In this document: in pieces, positions 1 through 7,848 of the stretch | Numbering within the stretch: position 1 is the stretch's first letter | How the letters are laid out: each line of letters starts with the position of its first letter | Origin: Dokdonia sp. | GTDB taxonomy: Bacteria; Bacteroidota; Bacteroidia; Flavobacteriales; Flavobacteriaceae | Reading direction: 5' to 3' | Length of the DNA: 61,078 nucleotides | NCBI GenBank assembly: GCA_020630915.1 | Contig: JAHDIF010000013.1 | Span: 1 to 61,078 of the forward strand | Notes under the pieces: model-generated | Database searches by the model: none | Seen by the model: the letters and a program-made list of their open reading frames with translations, nothing else | What the model was told of the DNA's origin: nothing | Made by a program: the position numbers and the translations under genes

Positions 1-28
1 AGCCCAAGTGGGACCACTTCATAGAAAG

Positions 29-60
29 AGACTTTAGTAGTAAACTAAGGTCTTTTTTTT
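29..60 (+). terminator. Rho-independent terminator
   Basis: The arms AGACTTTAGT (29-38) and AACTAAGGTCT (43-53) pair with one G-U, and a run of eight or more T follows. It would end a transcript entering from the left edge. Confidence 0.6.
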
Positions 61-234
61 ATTTTGGGTATAAACGTTGTAGTTTTAAATGGTAATTTTT
101 TTTAAAACTAAGTAAGTCAAATTTGGTAGGTAGGGAAATACTCTTTATTATTGTTGTATGTAAAAGGATGATTCTCCCAAATCTATTTTTTTAACAAAAA
201 TGTATTTAATCTGGTATTATATCGATAAAATTGT

Positions 235-242
235 TATTTTTG
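235..242 (+). promoter_or_regulatory. Candidate -7 box for the PID-CTERM gene
   Basis: TATTTTTG fits the Bacteroidetes -7 consensus TAnnTTTG. No clean TTG lies at the usual -33 distance. The expected transcript would have a leader of about 70 bases. Confidence 0.35.
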
Positions 243-317
243 CCGATGAAATACGTATCATATGATTGCTGAAATAGGCAATTTAAAAGTTGGTACGGTT
301 TTAGTATAATTAATGTT

Positions 318-554
318 ATGAGCCCCAAACTCAGGAACTACTTACTGTTACTTAGCTTCACTTTAGTGAGGTTTTCTGTGTTAGCACAAGGTAGGCCAGA
401 TGGTCCTCCTCCTCCAGATACAAGAATGCCTCCTACTTTTCCGGGTTTAATATTACCTATTGACCACAACATAGTACTGTTGTTATTGGCGGGAGTCGCT
501 CTGGGAATCTATGCGTTTGTAAAGTTTAAAAAAAGAGAGTTGCACAATTTTTAA
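318..554 (+). CDS. Small PID-CTERM-type surface protein
   Basis: This 78-residue protein has an N-terminal signal peptide ending near residue 24 (cut after VLAQ). A Pro-rich stretch (RPDGPPPPDTRMPP) follows, then the tripeptide PID at about residue 48, then one hydrophobic segment (NIVLLLLAGVALGIYAFV) and a basic tail (KFKKRELHNF). The layout of signal peptide, PID, transmembrane helix and basic end matches the short PID-CTERM sorting-type proteins of Bacteroidota as I remember them; that assignment is from family knowledge. The function is unknown and no catalytic residues are visible. Its 3' end overlaps that of ribE on the opposite strand by 4 bases. Confidence 0.65.
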   Translation: MSPKLRNYLLLLSFTLVRFSVLAQGRPDGPPPPDTRMPPTFPGLILPIDHNIVLLLLAGVALGIYAFVKFKKRELHNF

Positions 555-1138
555 TAAGCTTGCGTAAATCGTTTTACGTATTTCCCTATAACGTCAAATT
601 CTAAGTTAATTTTGTCACCTTTCTTTAAAGATTTGAAAACAGTATTCTCATAAGTGTAGGGTATTATCGCTACACTAAACCCGTTTTGCTTTGAGTCTAT
701 AACCGTTAGACTCACTCCATTTATAGTGATGGATCCTTTTTCTATAGTCAGGTTTCCAAGGCTTGGATCGTAGGTAAAATCATATCGCCAACTTCCATTT
801 TCTTCCTTAACATTGCTGCATATTCCTATCTGATCTACGTGACCTTGCACCATGTGTCCATCTAGTCTAGAGCCTAGAATCATGGCTCTTTCTAAATTTA
901 TGTTATCTCCATTACTCAGGTCGGAAAGATTGGTCTTGCGTAAGGTTTCATTTATAGCGGTCACTACATAGCTATCTTCTGTTTTGGACACTACTGTTAA
1001 ACAAACGCCATTGTGTGCAACACTTTGATCTATTTTTAATTGAGGCGTTAAACTGCTTTTAACTGTAAGATGAAGATTGTCTCTGTCCTTGTCCAGATTA
1101 ATAATAGTGCCTAAATCTTCTATGATGCCAGTAAACAT
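551..1138 (-). CDS. ribE: Riboflavin synthase alpha chain
   Basis: The enzyme condenses two molecules of 6,7-dimethyl-8-ribityllumazine to riboflavin in the cytoplasm. The protein (195 residues) opens with MFTGIIEDLGTI, the hallmark start of the family. It carries the two internally repeated lumazine-binding barrels: NGVCLTV in the first half and NGVSLTV in the second, with GHMVQGHVDQIG at the junction. The open frame extends 24 codons upstream, but the family start is the Met at 1138, so I use that. It is divergent from pdxA with only 60 bases between the starts. A -7 box at 1178-1185 on this strand fits a 37-base leader. Confidence 0.95.
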   Translation of the reverse strand: MFTGIIEDLGTIINLDKDRDNLHLTVKSSLTPQLKIDQSVAHNGVCLTVVSKTEDSYVVTAINETLRKTNLSDLSNGDNINLERAMILGSRLDGHMVQGHVDQIGICSNVKEENGSWRYDFTYDPSLGNLTIEKGSITINGVSLTVIDSKQNGFSVAIIPYTYENTVFKSLKKGDKINLEFDVIGKYVKRFTQAY

Positions 1139-1156
1139 AAATGGGTTTAATTTGGT

Positions 1157-1164
1157 TACTTTTG
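1157..1164 (+). promoter_or_regulatory. Candidate -7 box for pdxA
   Basis: TACTTTTG matches TAnnTTTG and would start transcription near 1167, about 30 bases before the pdxA ATG. It faces the ribE box at 1178-1185, so the two start sites would almost coincide. Confidence 0.4.
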
Positions 1165-1177
1165 TTAAGTAAAAATA

Positions 1178-1185
1178 CAAAACTA
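1178..1185 (-). promoter_or_regulatory. Candidate -7 box for ribE
   Basis: The minus strand reads TAGTTTTG, an exact match to TAnnTTTG, giving a start near 1175 and a leader of about 37 bases. Confidence 0.4.
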
Positions 1186-1198
1186 ATAGAAGGATCTT

Positions 1199-2266
1199 AT
1201 GAAGAGTCAAGGAAAAATAAAGGTAGGTATTTCTATAGGGGATTTAAATGGTGTGGGTCCTGAAATTGTTCTAAATACTTTTGCTCAATCGGATATGCTT
1301 GACCTTTGCACTCCAATTATTTTTGCCTCTACTAAGACATTGTCCTTTGTTAAAAAGCAACTTAATATTACTACAAACTTACATGGGATTAATGACCTTA
1401 GGTCTAGTATAGATGGAAAAGTAAATGTCTTGAATGTTTGGAAAGAACCTTTTCAATTTTCTGTGGGACAAGGTACTGAGGAATCTGGTTTGCTAGCAAT
1501 TAAATCCTTCACCCTAGCTACAGAGGCATTGAAAAATAGGGAAATAGATGTGCTTGTAACGGCTCCTATTAGTAAAGTTAATATTCAAAATGACGATTTT
1601 AAATTCCCAGGACATACAGATTATTTGGCTCACGAACTAACTGGGGATGCCATGATGTTAATGATTTCAGATGAGTTACGGGTAGGACTCTTAACAGATC
1701 ATATTCCAGTAAAAGAAGTGGCGAGTCGTATCGATGCAGATTTAATTATAAAGAAGGTCAATACACTTTATAATTCATTACGAAGAGATTTTGCCATAGT
1801 AAACCCAAAGATTGCCGTCTTAGGAATTAACCCTCACGTAGGAGATAATGGAGTGATCGGAGATGATGATGATAAGGTGGTCATTCCTACTTTAGAAGAC
1901 ATGAGAGCTTCGGGTAAAATAGTTTATGGTCCGTATGCAGCAGATAGTTTTTTTGGTTCAGGTAATTATAAAAACTTTGATGGCATCATTGCGGCATACC
2001 ACGATCAAGGATTGATACCTTTTAAAACATTATCCTTTGGTAAAGGTGTAAATTATACTGCAGGGCTGGAGGCAATACGAACTTCTCCAGATCACGGAAC
2101 CGCCTATGATATTGCAGGAAAGAATGAGGCAGATATAGGATCTTTTAGAGAGGCAATATATAAGGCTATAGAGTTGTTTCGAAACAGAAAAGCCTATGAT
2201 TTGCTTACAGAGAATGTGTTAAAAATTAGTCCTAGAAAATCCGGAGGTAAGCATAGGGGGAAATAG
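1199..2266 (+). CDS. pdxA: 4-hydroxythreonine-4-phosphate dehydrogenase
   Basis: PdxA oxidises 4-phosphohydroxy-L-threonine in the DXP-dependent branch of pyridoxal phosphate synthesis. The 355-residue protein has the family's normal length. Clear family motifs are GDLNGVGPEI near the N-terminus, FPGHTDYLA (metal/substrate site region), GINPHVGDNGVIG, AYHDQGLIPFK and TSPDHGTAYDIAGK near the end; the His and Asp residues in these motifs bind the divalent metal in known structures. The ATG at 1199 gives the normal N-terminus. It is divergent from ribE, so two cofactor-biosynthesis genes share a very short control region. Confidence 0.95.
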   Translation: MKSQGKIKVGISIGDLNGVGPEIVLNTFAQSDMLDLCTPIIFASTKTLSFVKKQLNITTNLHGINDLRSSIDGKVNVLNVWKEPFQFSVGQGTEESGLLAIKSFTLATEALKNREIDVLVTAPISKVNIQNDDFKFPGHTDYLAHELTGDAMMLMISDELRVGLLTDHIPVKEVASRIDADLIIKKVNTLYNSLRRDFAIVNPKIAVLGINPHVGDNGVIGDDDDKVVIPTLEDMRASGKIVYGPYAADSFFGSGNYKNFDGIIAAYHDQGLIPFKTLSFGKGVNYTAGLEAIRTSPDHGTAYDIAGKNEADIGSFREAIYKAIELFRNRKAYDLLTENVLKISPRKSGGKHRGK

Positions 2267-2348
2267 GATAAAACTAATGATGATAAAGTAGCTTGCCCAA
2301 TTGATTATATACTTATTTGTAAATAGTGTTATTATTTATAAAAATATG

Positions 2349-2356
2349 TATCTTTG
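2349..2356 (+). promoter_or_regulatory. Candidate -7 box for yceD-rpmF
   Basis: TATCTTTG matches TAnnTTTG exactly, 22 bases before the yceD start. No TTG lies at the ideal -33 distance. Confidence 0.4.
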
Positions 2357-2377
2357 CGCGCTCCTAAAGAGTGAGTT

Positions 2378-2920
2378 ATGAAAGCTTTAAAAGGGTATAC
2401 CATACAGTTTGTAGGGTTAAAGGAAGGAGAGCATACGTTTAAATACGATATAGACAAGTCGTTCTTTGATCATTTTGAATATGAAGATTTTAATGAAGTG
2501 TCGGTTGTCATAGACCTGATTTTTATTAAAAAATCAACACTGCTGCAACTTAATTTTAAAGCTAGTGGAAGTGTTAATGTAGATTGTGATGTGACTAACG
2601 AACCTTATGATGAGGTCATTGAAGATGAGTTTGAGCTAGTTGTAAAATTCGGTGAGGACTATAATGATGACAATGATGAGATTTTAGTAATTCCTCATGG
2701 TGAGTATGAACTTAATGTCGCTCATTATATATATGAGTTAGTTGTTCTTGCATTACCCAATAAGAGAGTGCATCCTGGAGTAGAAGATGGGACATTAAAA
2801 TCGGAAATTCTTGATAAGCTAAATGAGATGAGCATATCGAGTGATCAAAAAGAAACGGAAAAAAATATAGATACGGATCCTCGTTGGGATTCACTTAAAA
2901 AACTATTAACAGATAAATAA
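2378..2920 (+). CDS. yceD: YceD family protein (DUF177)
   Basis: DUF177/YceD proteins are encoded directly before rpmF in most bacteria and have been linked to 23S rRNA metabolism. This copy (180 residues) shows the family's acidic central region: NVDCDVTNEPYDEVIEDEF, then ELVVKFGEDY, then IPHGEYELNVAHYIYELVVL and PNKRVHPG. Only one Cys of the usual CxRCL-type pattern is present (CDVTNEP). The C-terminal DPRWDSLKKLL is typical of the family. Rpm F follows after 9 bases, so the two are surely co-transcribed. Confidence 0.85.
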   Translation: MKALKGYTIQFVGLKEGEHTFKYDIDKSFFDHFEYEDFNEVSVVIDLIFIKKSTLLQLNFKASGSVNVDCDVTNEPYDEVIEDEFELVVKFGEDYNDDNDEILVIPHGEYELNVAHYIYELVVLALPNKRVHPGVEDGTLKSEILDKLNEMSISSDQKETEKNIDTDPRWDSLKKLLTDK

Positions 2921-2929
2921 GAGTACATA

Positions 2930-3130
2930 ATGGCACATCCTAAAAGAAAAATCTCGAAAACAAGAAGAGATAAGAGAAGAACACATTACAAGGCTGCTGT
3001 ACCACAAATTGCTGTAGATCCTACAACGGGAGAAGCACACCTTTACCATAGAGCACATTGGTTTGAAGGAAAGCTTTATTACAGAGGTCAGGTGGTTATT
3101 GACAAATCAGGAGAAGAAATAGAAGCTTAA
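2930..3130 (+). CDS. rpmF: 50S ribosomal protein L32, zinc-free form
   Basis: L32 is a small structural protein of the large ribosomal subunit. The N-terminus [17 protein letters not shown] is diagnostic. The usual CPxCG...CxxCG zinc ribbon is absent: the equivalent stretch reads [15 protein letters not shown], with Asp, Thr and His in place of the cysteines, and there is no Cys in the whole protein. From memory this is normal for Flavobacteriia. The protein (66 residues) has a longer C-terminal tail ([14 protein letters not shown]) than the zinc type. A strong terminator follows at 3156. Confidence 0.93.
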   Translation: MAHPKRKISKTRRDKRRTHYKAAVPQIAVDPTTGEAHLYHRAHWFEGKLYYRGQVVIDKSGEEIEA

Positions 3131-3155
3131 ATAGGTTTACTTACAAAATATTGAG

Positions 3156-3181
3156 ACTCTCACATTGTGAGAGTTTTTTTA
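3156..3181 (+). terminator. Terminator after rpmF
   Basis: ACTCTCAC (3156-3163) and GTGAGAGT (3167-3174) form a perfect 8-bp stem with a 3-base loop, followed by eight T. Confidence 0.85.
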
Positions 3182-3218
3182 TAGGGGTATTTCGAAAAAA
3201 AGTTAATTTTCGACTTGT

Positions 3219-3270
3219 TTTGATCAATTTTTAGTACTTTTCCCACCATTTTGGGTCTATTTTGATCAAA
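3219..3270. promoter_or_regulatory. Pair of TTGATCAA palindromes before fabH
   Basis: Two copies of the 8-bp palindrome TTGATCAA (3220-3227 and 3262-3269) are 42 bp apart start to start, close to four helical turns, in the control region of the fabH-accB-accC operon. Both are preceded by TT. This is the layout of a dimer-pair operator, but no regulator is encoded next to it, so the reading is an inference. Confidence 0.35.
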
Positions 3271-3294
3271 AATGACCAAAACCTAACACAACTA

Positions 3295-4290
3295 ATGAGT
3301 AAAATCTCAGCGGCAATTACAGCGGTGGGTTCTTATGTGCCAGATTTCGTCTTGACGAATAAGCTATTAGAAACCATGGTAGATACCAATGATGAGTGGA
3401 TTACTTCACGTACTGGTATTAAAGAAAGACGTATCCTTAAGGATAAAGATAAAGGGACTTCTTTTATGGCTATTGAAGCGGCAAAAAACTTGATTGCCAA
3501 AAGAAATCTCAATCCAGAAGAAATAGATATGGTTATTGTGGCGACGGCCACTCCAGATATGCCTGTAGCAAGTACAGCAGTATATACTGCTTCACAAATA
3601 GGTGCCGTAAACGCATTTGCCTATGACCTTGTAGCAGCCTGTTCTAGCTTTTTATACGGTATGTCCACGGCAGCAAAATATGTAGAGTCGGGGCGCTACA
3701 AAAAAGTACTACTTATTGGGGCAGATAAAATGTCCTCTATTATTGATTATACAGACAGGGCCACCTGCATCATCTTTGGAGACGGTGCAGGTGCCGTTCT
3801 TTTTGAGCCTAATGAAGATGGATTGGGAGTGCAAGATGAGTACTTAAGATCTGATGGAGTAGGAAGAGAATTTTTGAAAATTGATGCTGGTGGTTCTCTA
3901 TTGCCTTCATCTCACGATACTGTTGATAAGAATCAACATTTTGTGTTTCAAGATGGGAGAACTGTTTTTAAATTCGCTGTGTCAAATATGGCAGATGTGA
4001 GTGAGAAAATTATGGAGCGCAATAAGCTTTCACACGATGATGTTGATTTTCTTATAGCACATCAAGCCAATAAAAGAATTATAGACGCCACAGCTAACCG
4101 CATGGGGCTAGATCAGGCAAAAGTATTAATGAATATCGAGCGATACGGAAATACCACATCGGCAACCTTACCATTGTTGATGAGTGATTATGAAAACCAA
4201 CTAAAAAAAGGAGATAATATAGTTTTCGCCGCTTTTGGCGGCGGCTTTACTTGGGGCTCTATATATTTAAAATGGGCCTATAACTCCTAA
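3295..4290 (+). CDS. fabH: 3-oxoacyl-ACP synthase III (KAS III)
   Basis: FabH condenses acetyl-CoA (or branched acyl-CoA) with malonyl-ACP to start fatty acid synthesis. The protein (331 residues) has the expected Cys-His-Asn triad: Cys in [14 protein letters not shown], His in [11 protein letters not shown] and Asn in [24 protein letters not shown] near residue 40 and the final FGGGFTWGS loop are also typical. The open frame extends 11 codons upstream, but [16 protein letters not shown] at 3295 is the family start. accB and accC follow, so initiation and malonyl-CoA supply are co-transcribed. The plsX gene that lies between rpmF and fabH in many bacteria is missing. Confidence 0.95.
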   Translation: MSKISAAITAVGSYVPDFVLTNKLLETMVDTNDEWITSRTGIKERRILKDKDKGTSFMAIEAAKNLIAKRNLNPEEIDMVIVATATPDMPVASTAVYTASQIGAVNAFAYDLVAACSSFLYGMSTAAKYVESGRYKKVLLIGADKMSSIIDYTDRATCIIFGDGAGAVLFEPNEDGLGVQDEYLRSDGVGREFLKIDAGGSLLPSSHDTVDKNQHFVFQDGRTVFKFAVSNMADVSEKIMERNKLSHDDVDFLIAHQANKRIIDATANRMGLDQAKVLMNIERYGNTTSATLPLLMSDYENQLKKGDNIVFAAFGGGFTWGSIYLKWAYNS

Positions 4291-4319
4291 TCAAACCTAA
4301 ACTGACAAAAGCAAAACTT

Positions 4320-4811
4320 ATGGATTTAAAAGAAATTCAAAACCTAATCAGATTCGTAGCCAAATCTGGCGCTAGCGAAGTAAAGTTAGAGATGGATGAT
4401 GTTAAGATTACGATCAAGACAGGTTCAGAAGACGATAAGGCAGGAACTACGATATTGCAGCAAATGCCAGCAATGCCTATGCAAGCAGCACCTGCTGCCC
4501 CAGCAGCGTCTACTCCAGCGGTACCTGCTACTCCAGCAGCACCAGCAGCTTCTGAAGATGACGATTCAAAATACATAACGATCAAGTCACCAATAATAGG
4601 AACTTTTTATAGAAAGCCTGCTCCAGACAAGCCTACATTTGTAGAGGTAGGTAAACAAATTTCAGAAGGAGATGTGCTATGTGTTATCGAAGCGATGAAG
4701 CTCTTTAACGAAATTGAAAGCGAGATTTCGGGCACTATAGTAAAGATTCTAGTTGATGATTCTTCACCGGTAGAATTTGATCAGCCATTATTCTTAGTAG
4801 ATCCATCTTAA
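4320..4811 (+). CDS. accB: Biotin carboxyl carrier protein of acetyl-CoA carboxylase
   Basis: AccB carries the biotin that is carboxylated by AccC and then used to make malonyl-CoA. The 163-residue protein has an N-terminal helical part ([20 protein letters not shown]), an Ala/Pro-rich flexible linker at about residues 55-80, and a C-terminal biotinyl domain with [12 protein letters not shown], where the Lys of AMK is the biotinylation site. The gene lies 29 bases after fabH and 84 bases before the chosen accC start. Genes for the carboxyltransferase subunits (accA, accD) are not in the window. Confidence 0.95.
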   Translation: MDLKEIQNLIRFVAKSGASEVKLEMDDVKITIKTGSEDDKAGTTILQQMPAMPMQAAPAAPAASTPAVPATPAAPAASEDDDSKYITIKSPIIGTFYRKPAPDKPTFVEVGKQISEGDVLCVIEAMKLFNEIESEISGTIVKILVDDSSPVEFDQPLFLVDPS

Positions 4812-4847
4812 CCCTCTCGGGTATTTTAATTATTGGAAGTTGTGTGT

Positions 4848-4861
4848 GCTTTCGCGAAAGC
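4848..4861. repeat. Iterated palindrome, exact copy
   Basis: GCTTTCGCGAAAGC in the accB-accC spacer. The accC frame is open through it (giving CAFAKAG), which makes the accC start look further upstream than it should be. Confidence 0.9.
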
Positions 4862-4895
4862 GGGTACAATAAATTTCAATTTAAAACAGTATACT

Positions 4896-6239
4896 ATGTT
4901 TAAGAAGATACTAATAGCAAATAGGGGAGAGATCGCCTTAAGAGTGATACGTACCTGTAGAGAAATGGGTATAAAAACTGTAGCCGTATACTCAAAGGCA
5001 GATGAAGAAAGTCTACATGTAAAATTTGCAGATGAAGCCGTATGTATAGGACCAGCACCTAGTAGCGAGTCTTACCTTAAAATGGCAAATATTATTGCTG
5101 CCGCTGAGATAACCAATGCAGATGCAATTCATCCGGGTTATGGATTCTTATCTGAAAACGCAAAGTTTTCTAAAATCTGTGAAGAGCACGATATTAAGTT
5201 TATTGGAGCTAGCGCAGAGATGATCTCAAAAATGGGAGATAAGGCAACTGCAAAGGCTACAATGAAAGCTGCTGGAGTACCGTGCGTCCCTGGATCTGAA
5301 GGGATTATTGAAGATTTTGACCAATGCAAGCAGCTGGCTTTGGAGGTGGGATACCCAGTCATGCTTAAAGCGACTGCTGGAGGTGGTGGTAAAGGTATGA
5401 GAGCCGTATGGGCAGAAGAAGACTTATTGAAAGCTTGGGAAAGCGCGAGACAAGAGTCTGCAGCTGCTTTTGGTAATGACGGTATGTACATGGAAAAACT
5501 CATAGAAGAGCCACGTCATATAGAAATACAAGTAATAGGAGATAGTAACGGAAAAGCGTGCCATCTTTCTGAGAGAGACTGCTCAGTACAACGTCGTCAC
5601 CAGAAACTTACGGAGGAGACACCATCTCCTTTTATGACAGATGAGTTGCGTGAAGCAATGGGTAATGCGGCCGTAAAGGCGGCAGAATTCATTAAATACG
5701 AGGGGGCAGGGACAGTAGAATTTCTTGTAGATAAGCATCGTAACTTCTATTTTATGGAGATGAACACTCGTATACAAGTAGAGCATCCTATTACTGAACA
5801 AGTAGTAGATTATGACCTCATACGAGAGCAGATACTAGTTGCAGCTGGAATCCCTATCTCTGGAAAGAATTACTATCCACAATTACATTCGATAGAGTGT
5901 AGGATAAATGCAGAGGATCCTTACAATGACTTTAGACCTTCGCCAGGACGTATAACAAATTTACATGCCCCTGGTGGTCATGGAGTTCGTATAGATACCC
6001 ACGTGTATAGTGGATATATGATTCCACCTAATTATGACTCCATGATTGCAAAGCTTATTACCACAGCTCAGACAAGAGAAGAGGCAATAAGCAAAATGAA
6101 ACGAGCACTAGACGAGTTTGTAATAGAAGGAATTAACACAACGATTCCTTTTCATCGTCAATTAATGGATCATCCAGATTATGTGGCTGGTAATTACACT
6201 ACAAAGTTTATGGAAGATTTCGAAATGGAAAAGGCTTAG
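4896..6239 (+). CDS. accC: Biotin carboxylase of acetyl-CoA carboxylase
   Basis: AccC uses ATP and bicarbonate to carboxylate the biotin on AccB. The protein (447 residues) starts [17 protein letters not shown], the invariant family start; an in-frame ATG at 4833 is rejected because the extra 21 residues come partly from the inserted palindrome. The ATP-grasp fold is shown by [37 protein letters not shown] and [15 protein letters not shown], and the C-terminal biotin carboxylase domain by ECRINAEDP and [18 protein letters not shown]. It is the last gene of the fabH-accB-accC operon and is followed by a terminator at 6261. Confidence 0.96.
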   Translation: MFKKILIANRGEIALRVIRTCREMGIKTVAVYSKADEESLHVKFADEAVCIGPAPSSESYLKMANIIAAAEITNADAIHPGYGFLSENAKFSKICEEHDIKFIGASAEMISKMGDKATAKATMKAAGVPCVPGSEGIIEDFDQCKQLALEVGYPVMLKATAGGGGKGMRAVWAEEDLLKAWESARQESAAAFGNDGMYMEKLIEEPRHIEIQVIGDSNGKACHLSERDCSVQRRHQKLTEETPSPFMTDELREAMGNAAVKAAEFIKYEGAGTVEFLVDKHRNFYFMEMNTRIQVEHPITEQVVDYDLIREQILVAAGIPISGKNYYPQLHSIECRINAEDPYNDFRPSPGRITNLHAPGGHGVRIDTHVYSGYMIPPNYDSMIAKLITTAQTREEAISKMKRALDEFVIEGINTTIPFHRQLMDHPDYVAGNYTTKFMEDFEMEKA

Positions 6240-6260
6240 TTATCTAAGTTGATTTAATAA

Positions 6261-6290
6261 AAAAAACCTGCTCTACAGCAGGTTTTTTTT
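6261..6290. terminator. Bidirectional terminator between accC and the kinase gene
   Basis: CCTGCT and AGCAGG pair around a 4-base loop with an A-run on the left and a T-run on the right, so it can stop both the accC transcript and the convergent minus-strand transcript. Confidence 0.8.
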
Positions 6291-6330
6291 GTTGTTTAAT
6301 GTTATGGGTAACCTACTATTTTAGTTTCTT

Positions 6331-6945
6331 CTAAAAAAGTCCGTGCAATTCTGCGTCAATACGATTAATGATACCTCCAAGGTCTTCAGGGTTATCTACA
6401 AAATTAATGTTGTCTACATCTATGATTAGTAGTTTTCCTTTGTCATAACCGTGTATCCAAGCCTCATAGCGCTCATTAAGGCGACTTAGGTATTCAATAC
6501 TAATAGAGTTTTCATATTCTCGCCCACGTTTGTGTATTTGCGATACCAGATTGGGAATAGAACTGCGCAGGTAAATCATTAAGTCCGGAGCATCTACTAC
6601 GCTTTCCATAAGATCAAATAAAGATTTATAGTTATTGTAATCCCTATTTGTTAACAACCCCATGGCATGCAGGTTAGGGGCAAATATAAATGCATCTTCA
6701 TAAATAGTTCTATCTTGAATAATACTTTTTTTACTATTTCTGATTTCTAATAGTTGTCTAAATCTACTATTTAAAAAATATACTTGAAGATTAAAAGACC
6801 ATCGCTCCATCTCATTATAGAAATCGTCTAGATATGGATTATCTACTACGTCCTCATATTGCGGAGTCCATTTAAAATGCTTCGCAAGAAGCTTTGTGAG
6901 GGTGGTTTTTCCAGCGCCTATATTACCAGCAATCGCAATATGCAT
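6331..6945 (-). CDS. Deoxynucleoside kinase
   Basis: This 204-residue protein belongs to the deoxyadenosine/deoxyguanosine kinase family, which phosphorylates salvaged deoxynucleosides. The P-loop GNIGAGKTT is at residues 7-15. DRTIYEDAFIFA corresponds to the family's DRS/ERS region that contacts substrate and metal, and RGREYENSISIEYLSRL resembles the Arg-rich LID. Which deoxynucleoside it prefers cannot be told from sequence alone. It lies 10 bases downstream of the exported protein gene at 6956, so the two are probably one transcript. Confidence 0.88.
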   Translation of the reverse strand: MHIAIAGNIGAGKTTLTKLLAKHFKWTPQYEDVVDNPYLDDFYNEMERWSFNLQVYFLNSRFRQLLEIRNSKKSIIQDRTIYEDAFIFAPNLHAMGLLTNRDYNNYKSLFDLMESVVDAPDLMIYLRSSIPNLVSQIHKRGREYENSISIEYLSRLNERYEAWIHGYDKGKLLIIDVDNINFVDNPEDLGGIINRIDAELHGLF

Positions 6946-6955
6946 GAACAGTTAT

Positions 6956-7741
6956 TTAGTTTGGTTTGATTGTAAAGGCCATTAGATTTTGACCATTGTA
7001 AATATAAAGGATTTCACCTATCAATGAAAACTCTTGCACAGTATTTTGACTAATTCTTAGCTTCTTGAAAGAACTACCGTTAATTGGTTTTATATAAAAG
7101 TCATTATCTTTTTTAGCAATTAGTATTTTTTGATTTTGAGCAATAGTTTCAAACTGCCTGGGATTCTTTTCCACTTGGATTATAGTACCATAAATATTGT
7201 AGGTAATAAATTCTGTAGGAGTTTGTAACCAGCAAAAATTAAAATTGCTTGTATATGTATTGGGTATTTGTTCTAGAGGAGGAAATTCTAACACTACTTT
7301 GTTAAGGCGATAGTCAAAAAGTTCAAGTTGTTGTAAATCAGAATTAAAAATCCATAAGCGACGGTCATTTGCCGTGGTGGCCATGCTTACATTTCTAAAA
7401 TTATCTATAGTGGAGAATTCTATTCGAGTAATCTCGTTAAGGGTATTGTCTAAAATTACAACAGTATTGGATTGTTTGTAAAACACGGTGATTTTTAGTG
7501 GATTCAATAGGTCTACATAGGTAATAGGGCCTAGGTTAAGAGCTGCAAATTCGTATTGGTTTTGTTGGGATTTTGACTTATAGAGTGTACGGTCAGATGT
7601 GTAATAGATGTTAGCAAATTTATCTGTCCCTATAAAGGTTTGCGCATTTAATTCTTGTGATTTTAGTAAAATGGCTTCATATTCCTGAGCATATGAAGAG
7701 AGGCTTAGAATTAAAAAGAGTATGATGTGCAAGTATTTCAT
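6956..7741 (-). CDS. Exported protein of unknown function, beta-propeller-like
   Basis: The 261-residue protein starts with a signal peptide (MKYLHIILFLILSLSSYAQ, cut after about residue 18). The rest alternates short beta-type stretches with turns, for example KFANIYYTSDRTLYKSK, DNTLNEITRIEFS, NSDLQQLELFDYRLNKVVLEF and GEILYIYNGQNLMAF, which looks like blades of a propeller. No catalytic motif, lipobox or sorting domain is visible, so it is likely periplasmic. It heads a two-gene unit with the deoxynucleoside kinase; a functional link is not evident. Confidence 0.6.
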   Translation of the reverse strand: MKYLHIILFLILSLSSYAQEYEAILLKSQELNAQTFIGTDKFANIYYTSDRTLYKSKSQQNQYEFAALNLGPITYVDLLNPLKITVFYKQSNTVVILDNTLNEITRIEFSTIDNFRNVSMATTANDRRLWIFNSDLQQLELFDYRLNKVVLEFPPLEQIPNTYTSNFNFCWLQTPTEFITYNIYGTIIQVEKNPRQFETIAQNQKILIAKKDNDFYIKPINGSSFKKLRISQNTVQEFSLIGEILYIYNGQNLMAFTIKPN

Positions 7742-7775
7742 GAATGAACAAATTACAAAAATCTTGCCTTAGTAC

Positions 7776-7789
7776 GCTTTCGCGAAAGC
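7776..7789. repeat. Iterated palindrome, exact copy
   Basis: GCTTTCGCGAAAGC flanked by GTAC on the left, in the divergent spacer between the exported protein gene and dnaG. Confidence 0.9.
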
Positions 7790-7848
7790 TAAATACTACC
7801 TATTGTCCTTTTAATTTCATTATTTTTACAGACTAGCCCAGAATTATT

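Larger units (their letters stand above)
1..317. other. Left-edge region without an assignable gene
   Basis: No gene can be assigned in the first 317 bases. A terminator-like hairpin at 29-60 suggests an upstream transcript, coming from outside the window, ends here. Short open stretches run into the edge in more than one frame, so the end of the upstream gene cannot be decided. The remainder is AT-rich and holds a -7 promoter box for the small gene at 318. Confidence 0.5.

Noticed and set aside
1-24. Reading the first bases as the end of a gene
   Set aside because: Several frames are open to the edge and no family feature can be seen in so few codons.
4833-4895. Upstream in-frame ATG that would extend accC by 21 residues
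   Set aside because: The extension includes the inserted palindrome, and [12 protein letters not shown] is the universal start of the family.
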